Shown: positions 34,137 to 42,182 of the stretch, one piece after another | Numbering within the stretch: position 1 is the first letter of the stretch | How the letters are laid out: every line of letters begins with the position of its first letter | NCBI GenBank assembly: GCA_013322215.1 | Contig: JAAMEZ010000036.1 | Coordinates: 682,001 to 746,000, forward strand | DNA from: Martinezella rhizogenes | Lineage (GTDB): Bacteria; Pseudomonadota; Alphaproteobacteria; Rhizobiales; Rhizobiaceae | Direction of reading: 5' to 3' | DNA: 64,000 bases | Program-made: the position numbers and the translations under genes | The notes under the pieces: generated by a model | Databases searched by the model: none | What the model was told of the DNA's origin: nothing | The model's input: the letters and a program-made list of their open reading frames with translations, nothing else

Positions 34137-36049
34137 TCAACCGGCGCACCTTTCTCGGCCTGCTGGCCACCACCGTTTTGCCTCAACCCGTTCTTGCCGC
34201 GGATGTTGACAATGAGCCGGAATATTTCGCCGATTGGCTAAGGGCCGGCCAGATGCCGCATCTTGCCAGGCGTTTGCCGAAATTCCCGCGCATCGTCAAT
34301 GTCGCGGCCATGGGGCGCACGCCAGGCCATTATGGCGGGTCGGTGCGCACCATTATCGGCAGCCAGAACGATATCCGGTTCATGACGATCTACGGCTATG
34401 CCCGTCTCGTCGGCTATGACCGTACCCTGTCGTTGCAGCCTGATATTCTGGAGTCATTCACCTCCGTCAACGACATGGTTTTCACCTTCAAGCTGCGCGA
34501 CGGACATAAATGGTCGGATGGACATCCTTTCACCGCCTATGACTTCCGCTATTGGTGGGAAGACGTCATCCTCAACAAAGAACTGACACCGGGCGGCGGC
34601 GCCCTGGAGTTGCGCCCGCATGGCAGCCTGCCGCGTTTCGAGTTGCTCGATGAGCTGACGGTGCGTTATTCCTGGGATGATCCAAATCCAGATTTCCTGC
34701 CGATTCTTGCCGCGCCGCAGCCGCTCGTCATTGCCGGGCCTTCGCATTATCTGAAGCAGTTCCACAAGAAGTATCAGGACAGCATTCGCCTGTCCTCGCT
34801 GATGAAGGAAAACCGCGTTAAGAAATGGCAGGATCTGCATATCAAGATGGCCCGTTCCTACCGGCCTGAAAATCCTAACCTGCCCGTGCTCGATCCCTGG
34901 CGCAACACGACCGCGCCGCCGGCCGAGCAATTCGTCTTCGAGCGCAATCCCTATTTTCATCGCGTCGACGAAAATGGCCGGCAGTTGCCCTATATAGATC
35001 GGATGATCCTGAACATCAGCTCTTCCGCGATCATCGCCGCCAAGACCGGTGCGGGAGAAAGCGATCTGCAGGCAAACGGCATAGATTTCAACGACTACAC
35101 CTTCCTCAAGGAAGCGGAGAAGCTCCACCCGATCAAGGTCAATCTTTGGAAAGCGGCGCGGGGGTCGCGGGTTGCGCTGTTTCCCAATCTGAACAGCGCC
35201 GATGCCGTCTGGCGAGACGTTCTGCGCGATGTGCGCGTGCGGCGAGCCCTGTCGCTGGCGATCGACCGCCACGAGGTCAATATGGCCGTCTTCTACGGCC
35301 TTGGCGCCGAGAGCGCCAATACCGTCCTGCCGGACAGCCCGCTCTACAAGCCGGAATATGCGTCGGCTTGGATTGCGCACGATCCCGATCAGGCCAATGC
35401 TTTGCTCGACGCCGCCGGTCTTGCCAAGCGCGACGAAGATGGCATTCGCCTGTTGCCGGACGGAAGGCGTATGGAAATCACGGTGGAGACACCGGGCGAA
35501 AGCCCGTTGGATGCGGACGTCCTGGAACTGGTCACCGATCACTGGCGCAAGGTCGGGATTGCGCTGTTCACGCGTGTGTCGCAACGTGACATTTTCCGCA
35601 GTCGCGCCATGGGCGGGCGTATCCTGATGTCCTTGTGGTATGGCCTGGACAATGGCGTGCCGACGGCGGACATGAACCCGGCAGAACTGGCGCCGACAAC
35701 CGACGACCAGATGCAATGGCCGCTCTGGGGCATGTATTATCTTTCGCGTGAAACGCAGGGTGTCGCGCCCGATGTTCCGGAGGCGGCCAAACTCGTCAAG
35801 CTGCTACGTGAATGGGAGGCGGCCGCCTCTTCCTTCGAGCGCGCCGAGATCTGGCACGAAATGCTGTCGATCTATACGGACCAGGTTTTCTCCATCGGCC
35901 TCATCAACGCCACGCTGCAGCCGATCGTGCATTCGGCGCGTATGCAGAACGTGCCGGAAAAGGCGCTTTACGGCTTCGATCCAACCTGCTTTCTCGGTGT
36001 CTACATGCCGGATACCTTCTGGATGAAGGAGGATCGCCGGAATGCTTAG
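34133..36049 (+). CDS. Family 5 solute-binding protein with Tat-type signal
   Basis: The product (638 aa) has a twin-arginine signal (NRRTFLGLL, ending near LAA-DVD), unusual but known for binding proteins. The mature part is of the SBP_bac_5 type: FKLRDGHKWSDGHPFTAYDFRYWWED is the family motif, and VRRALSLAIDRHEVNMAVFYG follows. Size and the acidic YWWEDV motif resemble AgpA-like oligosaccharide and large peptide binders more than DppA. Ligand unknown. It overlaps the ATPase gene (ATGA) and the permease gene by 8 bases, so all are translated together. Confidence 0.85.
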   Translation: MINRRTFLGLLATTVLPQPVLAADVDNEPEYFADWLRAGQMPHLARRLPKFPRIVNVAAMGRTPGHYGGSVRTIIGSQNDIRFMTIYGYARLVGYDRTLSLQPDILESFTSVNDMVFTFKLRDGHKWSDGHPFTAYDFRYWWEDVILNKELTPGGGALELRPHGSLPRFELLDELTVRYSWDDPNPDFLPILAAPQPLVIAGPSHYLKQFHKKYQDSIRLSSLMKENRVKKWQDLHIKMARSYRPENPNLPVLDPWRNTTAPPAEQFVFERNPYFHRVDENGRQLPYIDRMILNISSSAIIAAKTGAGESDLQANGIDFNDYTFLKEAEKLHPIKVNLWKAARGSRVALFPNLNSADAVWRDVLRDVRVRRALSLAIDRHEVNMAVFYGLGAESANTVLPDSPLYKPEYASAWIAHDPDQANALLDAAGLAKRDEDGIRLLPDGRRMEITVETPGESPLDADVLELVTDHWRKVGIALFTRVSQRDIFRSRAMGGRILMSLWYGLDNGVPTADMNPAELAPTTDDQMQWPLWGMYYLSRETQGVAPDVPEAAKLVKLLREWEAAASSFERAEIWHEMLSIYTDQVFSIGLINATLQPIVHSARMQNVPEKALYGFDPTCFLGVYMPDTFWMKEDRRNA

Positions 36050-37040
36050 GTATATCTTTTGGCGCATCGCCGTGATGATCCCGACCCTGATCGTCATTTC
36101 GATGCTGGTCTTCACGATCATCCAGCTTCCACCCGGAGACTTCTTCGAAAGCCAGATCGCCGAGCTGCGCGCCCAGGGCGAGACGGCGAACCTTCAGGAG
36201 ATCGAGAATCTTCGTCACGAATACGGCCTCGATCAGCCCATGCCGATTCAATACGTCCACTGGGTCGCCGGAATGCTGCATGGCGATTTCGGCTATTCTT
36301 TCGAATATCAGCTGCCGGTTTCGGATGTCGTTGGCGACCGCTTGTGGCTGACCATTCTCGTGTCGATGACGACGATTCTCGTGACCTGGCTAATCGCCTT
36401 CCCGATCGGCATCTATTCCGCCACCCATCAATATAGCTGGGGCGATTATGGCCTGACCTTTCTCGGTCTGCTCGGCATTGCCATCCCGAATTTCATGCTG
36501 GCGCTGATCCTGATGTATTTCGCCAATGTCTGGTTCGGCGTGTCGATCGGCCATTTGATGGATCAGCAATACCTCTCGCAGCCGATGAGCTGGGAAAAGG
36601 CGCGCTCGATCCTGTCGCATCTCTGGATCCCAGTCATCATCGTCGGCACGGCCGGGACCGCGGGCATGATCCGCCGTCTTCGCGCCAATCTACTCGACGA
36701 GATGCAGAAGCAATATGTCATCACCGCACGAGCCAAGGGGCTGCATCCTCTGAAGGCTCTGGTGAAATATCCGCTGCGCATGGCATTGAACTTCTTCGTC
36801 GCCGATATCGGTTCCATCCTGCCGTCGATCATTTCGGGCGCTGAGATCACCGCTATCGTGCTGTCGCTCGAGACGACCGGCCCGATGTTGATCCGGGCCC
36901 TGCAAAGCCAGGACATGTATCTTGCCGGTTCATTTCTGATGTTTCTCGCCTTCCTCAATGTTATCGGCGTGCTGATCTCGGATATCGCACTCGGCTTTCT
37001 CGATCCCCGCATCCGCTTGCAAGGCAGGAGTACAAAGTGA
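36042..37040 (+). CDS. ABC permease, DppB type
   Basis: The product (332 aa) has six hydrophobic helices. It begins MLRYIFWRIAVMIPTLIVISMLVF, the classic DppB/OppB N-terminus, and carries the ATPase-contact loop ITARAKGLHPLKALVKYPLRMALNFF. It sits in the second peptide/oligosaccharide importer of this window and shares with the agpB-like gene the GDFFESQIAELRAQG type of extended periplasmic loop. The start overlaps the binding-protein gene by 8 bases. Confidence 0.88.
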   Translation: MLRYIFWRIAVMIPTLIVISMLVFTIIQLPPGDFFESQIAELRAQGETANLQEIENLRHEYGLDQPMPIQYVHWVAGMLHGDFGYSFEYQLPVSDVVGDRLWLTILVSMTTILVTWLIAFPIGIYSATHQYSWGDYGLTFLGLLGIAIPNFMLALILMYFANVWFGVSIGHLMDQQYLSQPMSWEKARSILSHLWIPVIIVGTAGTAGMIRRLRANLLDEMQKQYVITARAKGLHPLKALVKYPLRMALNFFVADIGSILPSIISGAEITAIVLSLETTGPMLIRALQSQDMYLAGSFLMFLAFLNVIGVLISDIALGFLDPRIRLQGRSTK

Positions 37041-38212
37041 GCGTATCCCTGCCAAAACCCGGTGCCCCCCTGGAGCATTATGTCTCGAACGCGGATTTCG
37101 ATCCGGATCAGTTCGAAGCCATGTCCGCCGGCCAGCAGCGCTATTACATGGCCTCGCAGAAGAAGCTGATGTGGTGGAAGTTCAAGAAGCACAAGCTTGC
37201 GCTCGCCTCCGGCATTTTTCTGCTCCTGGCCTATGGCATGATCCTGATTGCGGAGTTCCTGGCGCCTTACGGGCTGCACAGCCGCAATGTCGATTACATC
37301 CACTCGCCGCCGCAGATGGTCCATTTCTTCGACAAGGGCGAGTTCGTCGGGCCGTTCGTCTATGGCCGGAAAATGACGCTCGATATCGATACGCTGCGCC
37401 GGATCTATACCGAAAATCCTTCGGACGTACAGCCGATCCGCTTCTTCTGCCGCGGCGATGCCTATCGTTTCTGGGGCCTGGTGGATTCGAACCTGCATCT
37501 GGTCTGCCCTTCCGTCGGCGGGCAAATGTACCTGCTTGGAACCGATCGCCTGGGCCGGGACGTGCTGTCGCGCATCATCTACGGCGCGCGCATATCCTTG
37601 ACGATCGGGTTGATCGGCATAGCGATCAGCTTCGTACTCGGCGTTGTCATCGGCGGTCTGGCAGGCTATCACGGCGGTCTTTTCGATCTCCTCGTTCAGC
37701 GCGTGATCGAGGTGCTGCAATCGCTGCCGAGCCTGCCATTGTGGATGGCGCTCGCGGCGATCATGCCCGTGAGCTGGAGTCCGATCATCGTCTATTTCGG
37801 CATTACCATCATTCTCGGCATTCTCGACTGGACCGGCCTTGCACGCGCCGTGCGCTCGAAGCTTCTGTCCCTGCGGGAGGAGGACTATGTGCTTGCCGCG
37901 CAATTGATGGGCGCAAGTACGCGCCGTATCATTGGTCGCCATCTCGTTCCCGGCTTCATGTCGCATCTGATCGCCACGGCGACGATCTCTGTTCCGAGCA
38001 TGATTCTCGGCGAAACCGCGCTCAGCTTCCTCGGATTGGGGCTTCGCCCGCCAATCACGAGCTGGGGCATTTTGTTGACCGAGGCAAGGAGCGTCAGCGT
38101 CATCGCCTTCTATCCATGGCTCCTTTTCCCTATGATCCCGGTGATTTTGGTCATTCTGGCGTTCAACTTTTTAGGAGACGGCTTGCGCGATGCCGCCGAT
38201 CCCTACAAATAG
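37037..38212 (+). CDS. ABC permease, DppC type with long periplasmic insert
   Basis: The product (391 aa) starts at GTG 37037, which overlaps the previous stop by four bases. One N-terminal helix (KLALASGIFLLLAYGMILIAEFL) is followed by about 100 residues outside the membrane (HFFDKGEFVGPFVYGRKMTLD) and then the five DppC-type helices with loop REEDYVLAAQLMGASTRRIIGRHLVPG. The extended loop is also present in the agpC-like permease of this window, and neither is found in classic DppC. This supports a shared subfamily for oligosaccharides or large ligands. Confidence 0.87.
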   Translation: MSVSLPKPGAPLEHYVSNADFDPDQFEAMSAGQQRYYMASQKKLMWWKFKKHKLALASGIFLLLAYGMILIAEFLAPYGLHSRNVDYIHSPPQMVHFFDKGEFVGPFVYGRKMTLDIDTLRRIYTENPSDVQPIRFFCRGDAYRFWGLVDSNLHLVCPSVGGQMYLLGTDRLGRDVLSRIIYGARISLTIGLIGIAISFVLGVVIGGLAGYHGGLFDLLVQRVIEVLQSLPSLPLWMALAAIMPVSWSPIIVYFGITIILGILDWTGLARAVRSKLLSLREEDYVLAAQLMGASTRRIIGRHLVPGFMSHLIATATISVPSMILGETALSFLGLGLRPPITSWGILLTEARSVSVIAFYPWLLFPMIPVILVILAFNFLGDGLRDAADPYK

Positions 38213-38311
38213 CAGGGTGAACGGCGAAGACAGGATTGCAATTCGAGAAGCGGCCCGCGGATGTCGTTTGCCGACACCGCGTATAACTTTCACCCCCAGA
38301 GGTTTTTGCCT

Positions 38312-39526
38312 ATGAAGCGGCGCTTAGAAGATGCTCGAATCCTCATGTATAGCCACGACACGTTCGGTCTCGGCCATTTGAGGCGGTGCAGAACGATTGC
38401 CCATGCGCTTGTTGAGGACTATCGCGGGCTGAACGTGCTGATCATTTCCGGTGCGACGATCGCCGGGGCATTCGATTATCGTGCTCGTGTCGATTTCGTA
38501 AAAGTGCCGAGCGTCATCAAGCTGCGCGACGGCGAATACACGTCTATGGCGAGCCATGTCGCATTGCAGGAAACGCTGAAGATGCGGCAATCGATCATTC
38601 GCCATACGGCCGAAACCTTCCAGCCCGACGTTTTCATCGTCGACAAGGAGCCGATGGGGCTGAAAGGCGAGGTCGAGGAGACGCTGACCTATCTCAAGGC
38701 GCGCGGCACCACGCTCGTTCTCGGCATGCGCGACGTCATGGATGCGCCGCACCTGCTGGAGGCCGAATGGAAGAAGAACAACGTCCTGCAGAAGATCGAT
38801 CAATTCTACGATCGCGTCTGGGTCTATGGCCCGCCGGATTTTCACGATCCGCTCGTCGGCCTCGATGTTCCCTCCGGCGTGCGCCGGAAGATGGAGTTCG
38901 TCGGCTTCCTGCAGCGCAGCGTTTCCACTCTGGGCACGAAGTCGGAACATGTGCCTGACGAGGATTATATCCTGGTGACAACGGGCGGCGGCGGCGACGG
39001 TGCCGATCTCGTCCGCGATGTCATCGCCGCTTTCGAGGAAGATCGCTCCCTCACGCAAAAGACGTTGATCGTGCTTGGCCCCTATATGCCGGCCAAGGAG
39101 CGTGGCCAGCTTTTGGAGCGCGCCAGCAAGATCGACTGTCTGCAGGTCATCGAGTTCGACAACAAGATGGAAGAACTGATTGCCGGCGCCAAGGCCGTCG
39201 TCGCCATGGGGGGCTATAATACCTACTGCGAGATCCTGTCCTTCGACAAGCCGGCGCTAATCATTCCGCGCACCCGCCCGCGCGAGGAGCAGCTCATCCG
39301 CGCGCAGCGGGCAAGCGAGCTTGGCCTCGTCGATATGCTGCTACCGGAGGAATCTGCCGATCCGAAGCAGCTTGCCGCCGCCCTGAAGCGCCTGCCGAAC
39401 CAGGCTCCTCCCTCGGCGAGCAACAGCAACATGCGCTTGGAAGGGCTCGTGCATATTTCGCGCACCGTCGGCGAATGGTTCGATGACCGCGAGCGCTATA
39501 CGCCGCTATCGATCGTTGCCGAGTAG
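38312..39526 (+). CDS. MurG-like (GT28-type) glycosyltransferase 1
   Basis: The product (404 aa from ATG 38312) starts MKRRLEDARILMYSHDTFGLGHLRRC, the GT-B motif of MurG-like enzymes, and its C-terminal half has VTTGGGGDGADLV and GGYNTYCEILSFDKPALIIPR, the donor-binding region. The start was chosen for the AGAGG at 38298-38302; ATG 38261 would add 17 residues. Substrate unknown. It lies 99 bases after the ABC permease gene on the same strand and is a distant paralogue of the glycosyltransferase at 40800, with a GT4 enzyme between them. Confidence 0.82.
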   Translation: MKRRLEDARILMYSHDTFGLGHLRRCRTIAHALVEDYRGLNVLIISGATIAGAFDYRARVDFVKVPSVIKLRDGEYTSMASHVALQETLKMRQSIIRHTAETFQPDVFIVDKEPMGLKGEVEETLTYLKARGTTLVLGMRDVMDAPHLLEAEWKKNNVLQKIDQFYDRVWVYGPPDFHDPLVGLDVPSGVRRKMEFVGFLQRSVSTLGTKSEHVPDEDYILVTTGGGGDGADLVRDVIAAFEEDRSLTQKTLIVLGPYMPAKERGQLLERASKIDCLQVIEFDNKMEELIAGAKAVVAMGGYNTYCEILSFDKPALIIPRTRPREEQLIRAQRASELGLVDMLLPEESADPKQLAAALKRLPNQAPPSASNSNMRLEGLVHISRTVGEWFDDRERYTPLSIVAE

Positions 39527-39543
39527 ATTACCGGAACCTGTCG

Positions 39544-40803
39544 ATGCGGAAGAAAATACTGGTGGTCCTGAAAGGCTATCCCCGCCTGTCGGAAACCTTC
39601 ATCGCGCAGGAGCTGCTCGGCCTGGAGAAGGCCGGCTTCGACCTGACGCTGATTTCGATGCGCAAGCCCACGGACAAGAAGCGCCATCCCGTCCATGACG
39701 AGATCAAGGCAAGCGTCGTCTACCTGCCCGAATATCTGCACAACGAGCCGCTTAGGGTGCTTCGCGCCTTCGTTGCCGGCATCGGCAAGCCTGGGTTCAA
39801 GTCGCTCCTGAAGCAGTTCTGGGCCGATCTCAAACGCGATATCACCCCGAACCGCGTGCGGCGCTTCGGCCAGGCCTTGGTGCTGGCACATGAATGGCCC
39901 GATGGCGGCGAGTGGCTGCATGCCCATTTCATCCATACACCGGCCTCGGTAACGTCCTATGCCAGCATCATGACCGGTATTCCCTGGACTTGCTCGGCGC
40001 ACGCCAAGGACATCTGGACTTCGCCGGACTGGGAGCTTTCGGAAAAGCTCGCCCGCGCCCGCTGGACTGTGACCTGCACGCGCACCGGTTTCGAGCATAT
40101 GCGCGATCTGATCGGTGCGGACGACAAGGTCCATCTGAGCTATCACGGTCTGGATCTCGATCGCTTCGGCTCCTTCGCCGGTGAACATTCCAGTCGCGAT
40201 GGCAAGGACGCTTCCGATCCCGCATTCATTCTCAGCGTGGGCCGCGCCGTCGAGAAAAAGGGATACGATGTGCTGCTGAACGCGCTGGCATTGCTTCCCG
40301 GCGATCTCAACTGGCGTTTCACCCATATTGGCGGCGGTGACGGTCTCACGAAATTGAAGGCATTGGCTGATACGCTTGGTATTGCCGATCGTATCACCTG
40401 GAAGGGTGCTCTCGCCCAGGAGGATGTGCTCGCCCATTATCGCCTGGCCGATATTTTTGCGCTCGCCTGCCGGGTTGCGGCCGACGGCGATCGTGACGGG
40501 CTGCCGAACGTGCTCGTCGAAGCCTCGAGCCAGCGTCTTGTCTGCGTCTCCACCAATGTCTCCGGCGTTCCCGAACTACTCGAAGATGGCACAAATGGTC
40601 TTGTTGTTCCCCCGGAGGATCCGCGGGCGCTGGCCGTGGCGCTGGAATCCGCCATTCGCAATCCGGCATTGCGCCAGAGGCTGGGCGAGGCAGCAGAAAG
40701 GCGGGTGCGCGAGCATTTCGACTATCACGCCAGCGTCCGGCAACTGACCGGGCTGTTCGAGGAGCAATGGCAGAAAGAAGATCAATGGCGGAAATCCGCA
40801 TGA
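39544..40803 (+). CDS. Glycosyltransferase family 4 protein
   Basis: The product (419 aa) is a GT-B enzyme: KGYPRLSETFIAQELLGLEKAG at the N-terminus is typical of exopolysaccharide GT4 enzymes, then LSYHGLDLDRF, ILSVGRAVEKKGYDVLLNAL and DGLPNVLVEASSQRLVCVSTNVSGVPE with the two donor-binding glutamates region. It would add a hexose or similar to a lipid-linked or cytosolic glycan. It follows the MurG-like gene by 17 bases and overlaps the next glycosyltransferase by four, so three transferases form one operon. Confidence 0.87.
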   Translation: MRKKILVVLKGYPRLSETFIAQELLGLEKAGFDLTLISMRKPTDKKRHPVHDEIKASVVYLPEYLHNEPLRVLRAFVAGIGKPGFKSLLKQFWADLKRDITPNRVRRFGQALVLAHEWPDGGEWLHAHFIHTPASVTSYASIMTGIPWTCSAHAKDIWTSPDWELSEKLARARWTVTCTRTGFEHMRDLIGADDKVHLSYHGLDLDRFGSFAGEHSSRDGKDASDPAFILSVGRAVEKKGYDVLLNALALLPGDLNWRFTHIGGGDGLTKLKALADTLGIADRITWKGALAQEDVLAHYRLADIFALACRVAADGDRDGLPNVLVEASSQRLVCVSTNVSGVPELLEDGTNGLVVPPEDPRALAVALESAIRNPALRQRLGEAAERRVREHFDYHASVRQLTGLFEEQWQKEDQWRKSA

Positions 40804-41945
40804 CGGCCTCACATACTCGTCCCTTGCGGGTCTTCTTCTACGTTCAGCATCTGCTCGGTATCGGCCATCTGGCGCGGGCGAGCCGCATTGCCAGCGCTCT
40901 GGCGAAAGACGGCTGCCAGGTGACGGTAGTCACCGGCGGCGTGCCGGTGAACGGCTTCCCGGGGGCGGATGTCACTTCCGTCACATTGCCGGCCGTGGTT
41001 GCCAGCAGCGCCGGCTTCTCCGGTCTTGCCGATCAGTCTGGCAATGCCGCCGGCGAGGAGTTCCTGTCGCGCCGCCGCGATTTGCTGCTGGAGGCGTTCC
41101 GACAGGCGGCACCCGATGTCATCATCATCGAGGCCTTTCCTTTCGGTCGCAGGCAGATGCGTTTCGAGCTTCTGCCGCTGCTCGATGCCATTTCTGAAGC
41201 CGATCCGAAGCCGAGGCTCTATACTTCGGTACGTGATATTCTGCAGCAGCAGAAGAAGCCGGGGCGCGACGAAGAGACGGTCGGCCTCTTGCGCGACCAC
41301 TTCGATGGCGTGCTCGTCCATGGGGATCCGCATTTCGTCCGGCTGGAAGAGACCTTTCCCTTGACCGATGCGATCGCCGACAAGATCGTCTATACGGGTC
41401 TTGTCGCACCCGCTTTACCGCCGGAACCTGTCGAAGTCTTCGACATCGTCGTTTCGGCTGGTGGCGGCGCTGTCGGGCGCGACCTCATCCGCGCCTCGCT
41501 GGAGGCGGCAAGCCGTGTGGCGACCGATCGTCGCTGGCTTTTGATCGCCGGGCCGAACCTGCCCGACCAGGATTATGCCGATCTCGCCATGGACGCGCCC
41601 GGCAATGTCGAGCTCGTTCGCTTTCGCAAGGATTTTCCCTCGCTTCTGCGCGCAGCCGAGCTGTCGATTTCGCAGGCCGGCTATAATACAGTCGGCGATC
41701 TTCTCGTGGCCGGCTGCCGCGCCATTCTCGTTCCTTTCACCGCCGGCGGCGAGACGGAGCAGTCCGTCAGGGCCGAACGGCTGGAGAGATTGGGGTTGGC
41801 ATTGGCCTTGCCGGAGGCGGGATTGACGACGGATATGCTGGTCGAGGCCGTGAAGACGGCGCTGTCTCGACCCAAGCCGGACAATCCGGATATCGATCTT
41901 GGCGGCGCGGCCAGAACATCCGTCTTTCTGCGCGAGGGCAGGTAG
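40800..41945 (+). CDS. MurG-like (GT28-type) glycosyltransferase 2
   Basis: The product (381 aa) begins MTASHTRPLRVFFYVQHLLGIGHLAR and has VSAGGGAVGRDLIRASLEAA and AGYNTVGDLLVAGCRAILVPF in the donor domain. It resembles the transferase at 38312 in the same motifs (the G-x-GHL-x-R pattern and A/GGYNT), suggesting an old duplication on either side of a GT4 gene. ATG 40800 overlaps the upstream stop by four bases. Acceptor and donor are unknown; the operon context suggests the same glycan as its neighbours. Confidence 0.8.
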   Translation: MTASHTRPLRVFFYVQHLLGIGHLARASRIASALAKDGCQVTVVTGGVPVNGFPGADVTSVTLPAVVASSAGFSGLADQSGNAAGEEFLSRRRDLLLEAFRQAAPDVIIIEAFPFGRRQMRFELLPLLDAISEADPKPRLYTSVRDILQQQKKPGRDEETVGLLRDHFDGVLVHGDPHFVRLEETFPLTDAIADKIVYTGLVAPALPPEPVEVFDIVVSAGGGAVGRDLIRASLEAASRVATDRRWLLIAGPNLPDQDYADLAMDAPGNVELVRFRKDFPSLLRAAELSISQAGYNTVGDLLVAGCRAILVPFTAGGETEQSVRAERLERLGLALALPEAGLTTDMLVEAVKTALSRPKPDNPDIDLGGAARTSVFLREGR

Positions 41946-42029
41946 GCACGTGTGCGGCTGATATCGGGGACATCCTGTCGTTTTATCCTCCTGGATTCCC
42001 GCAATCTTGTGATATAAATCGAAAAATCG

Positions 42030-42179
42030 ATGAATCGGGAGGAGCGTGGACGAAAGACCGGGCGGCGTCCCCTTTCACATATGGGGCCACGTATCCGTAA
42101 CGAAACCTTCCCGCATCTCTGCAACATCGGTGCCGGCATCGCGCTGGCGCTGGGCGTTGAATTTGAAAGCCTGCAGTAA
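42030..42179 (+). CDS. Possible small gene (49 aa) before the ABC-like gene
   Basis: An ATG at 42030 opens a 50-codon frame ending 3 bases before the start of the ABC exporter-like gene. The second half, read from about residue 24, looks protein-like (HLCNIGAGIALALGVEFESL), while the first half is very arginine-rich. No Shine-Dalgarno sequence is seen before ATG 42030, but an internal ATG at 42081 also exists. It could be a leader or coupling peptide, or a remnant of a larger gene. I do not recognise it. Confidence 0.35.
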   Translation: MNREERGRKTGRRPLSHMGPRIRNETFPHLCNIGAGIALALGVEFESLQ

Positions 42180-42182
42180 GCA

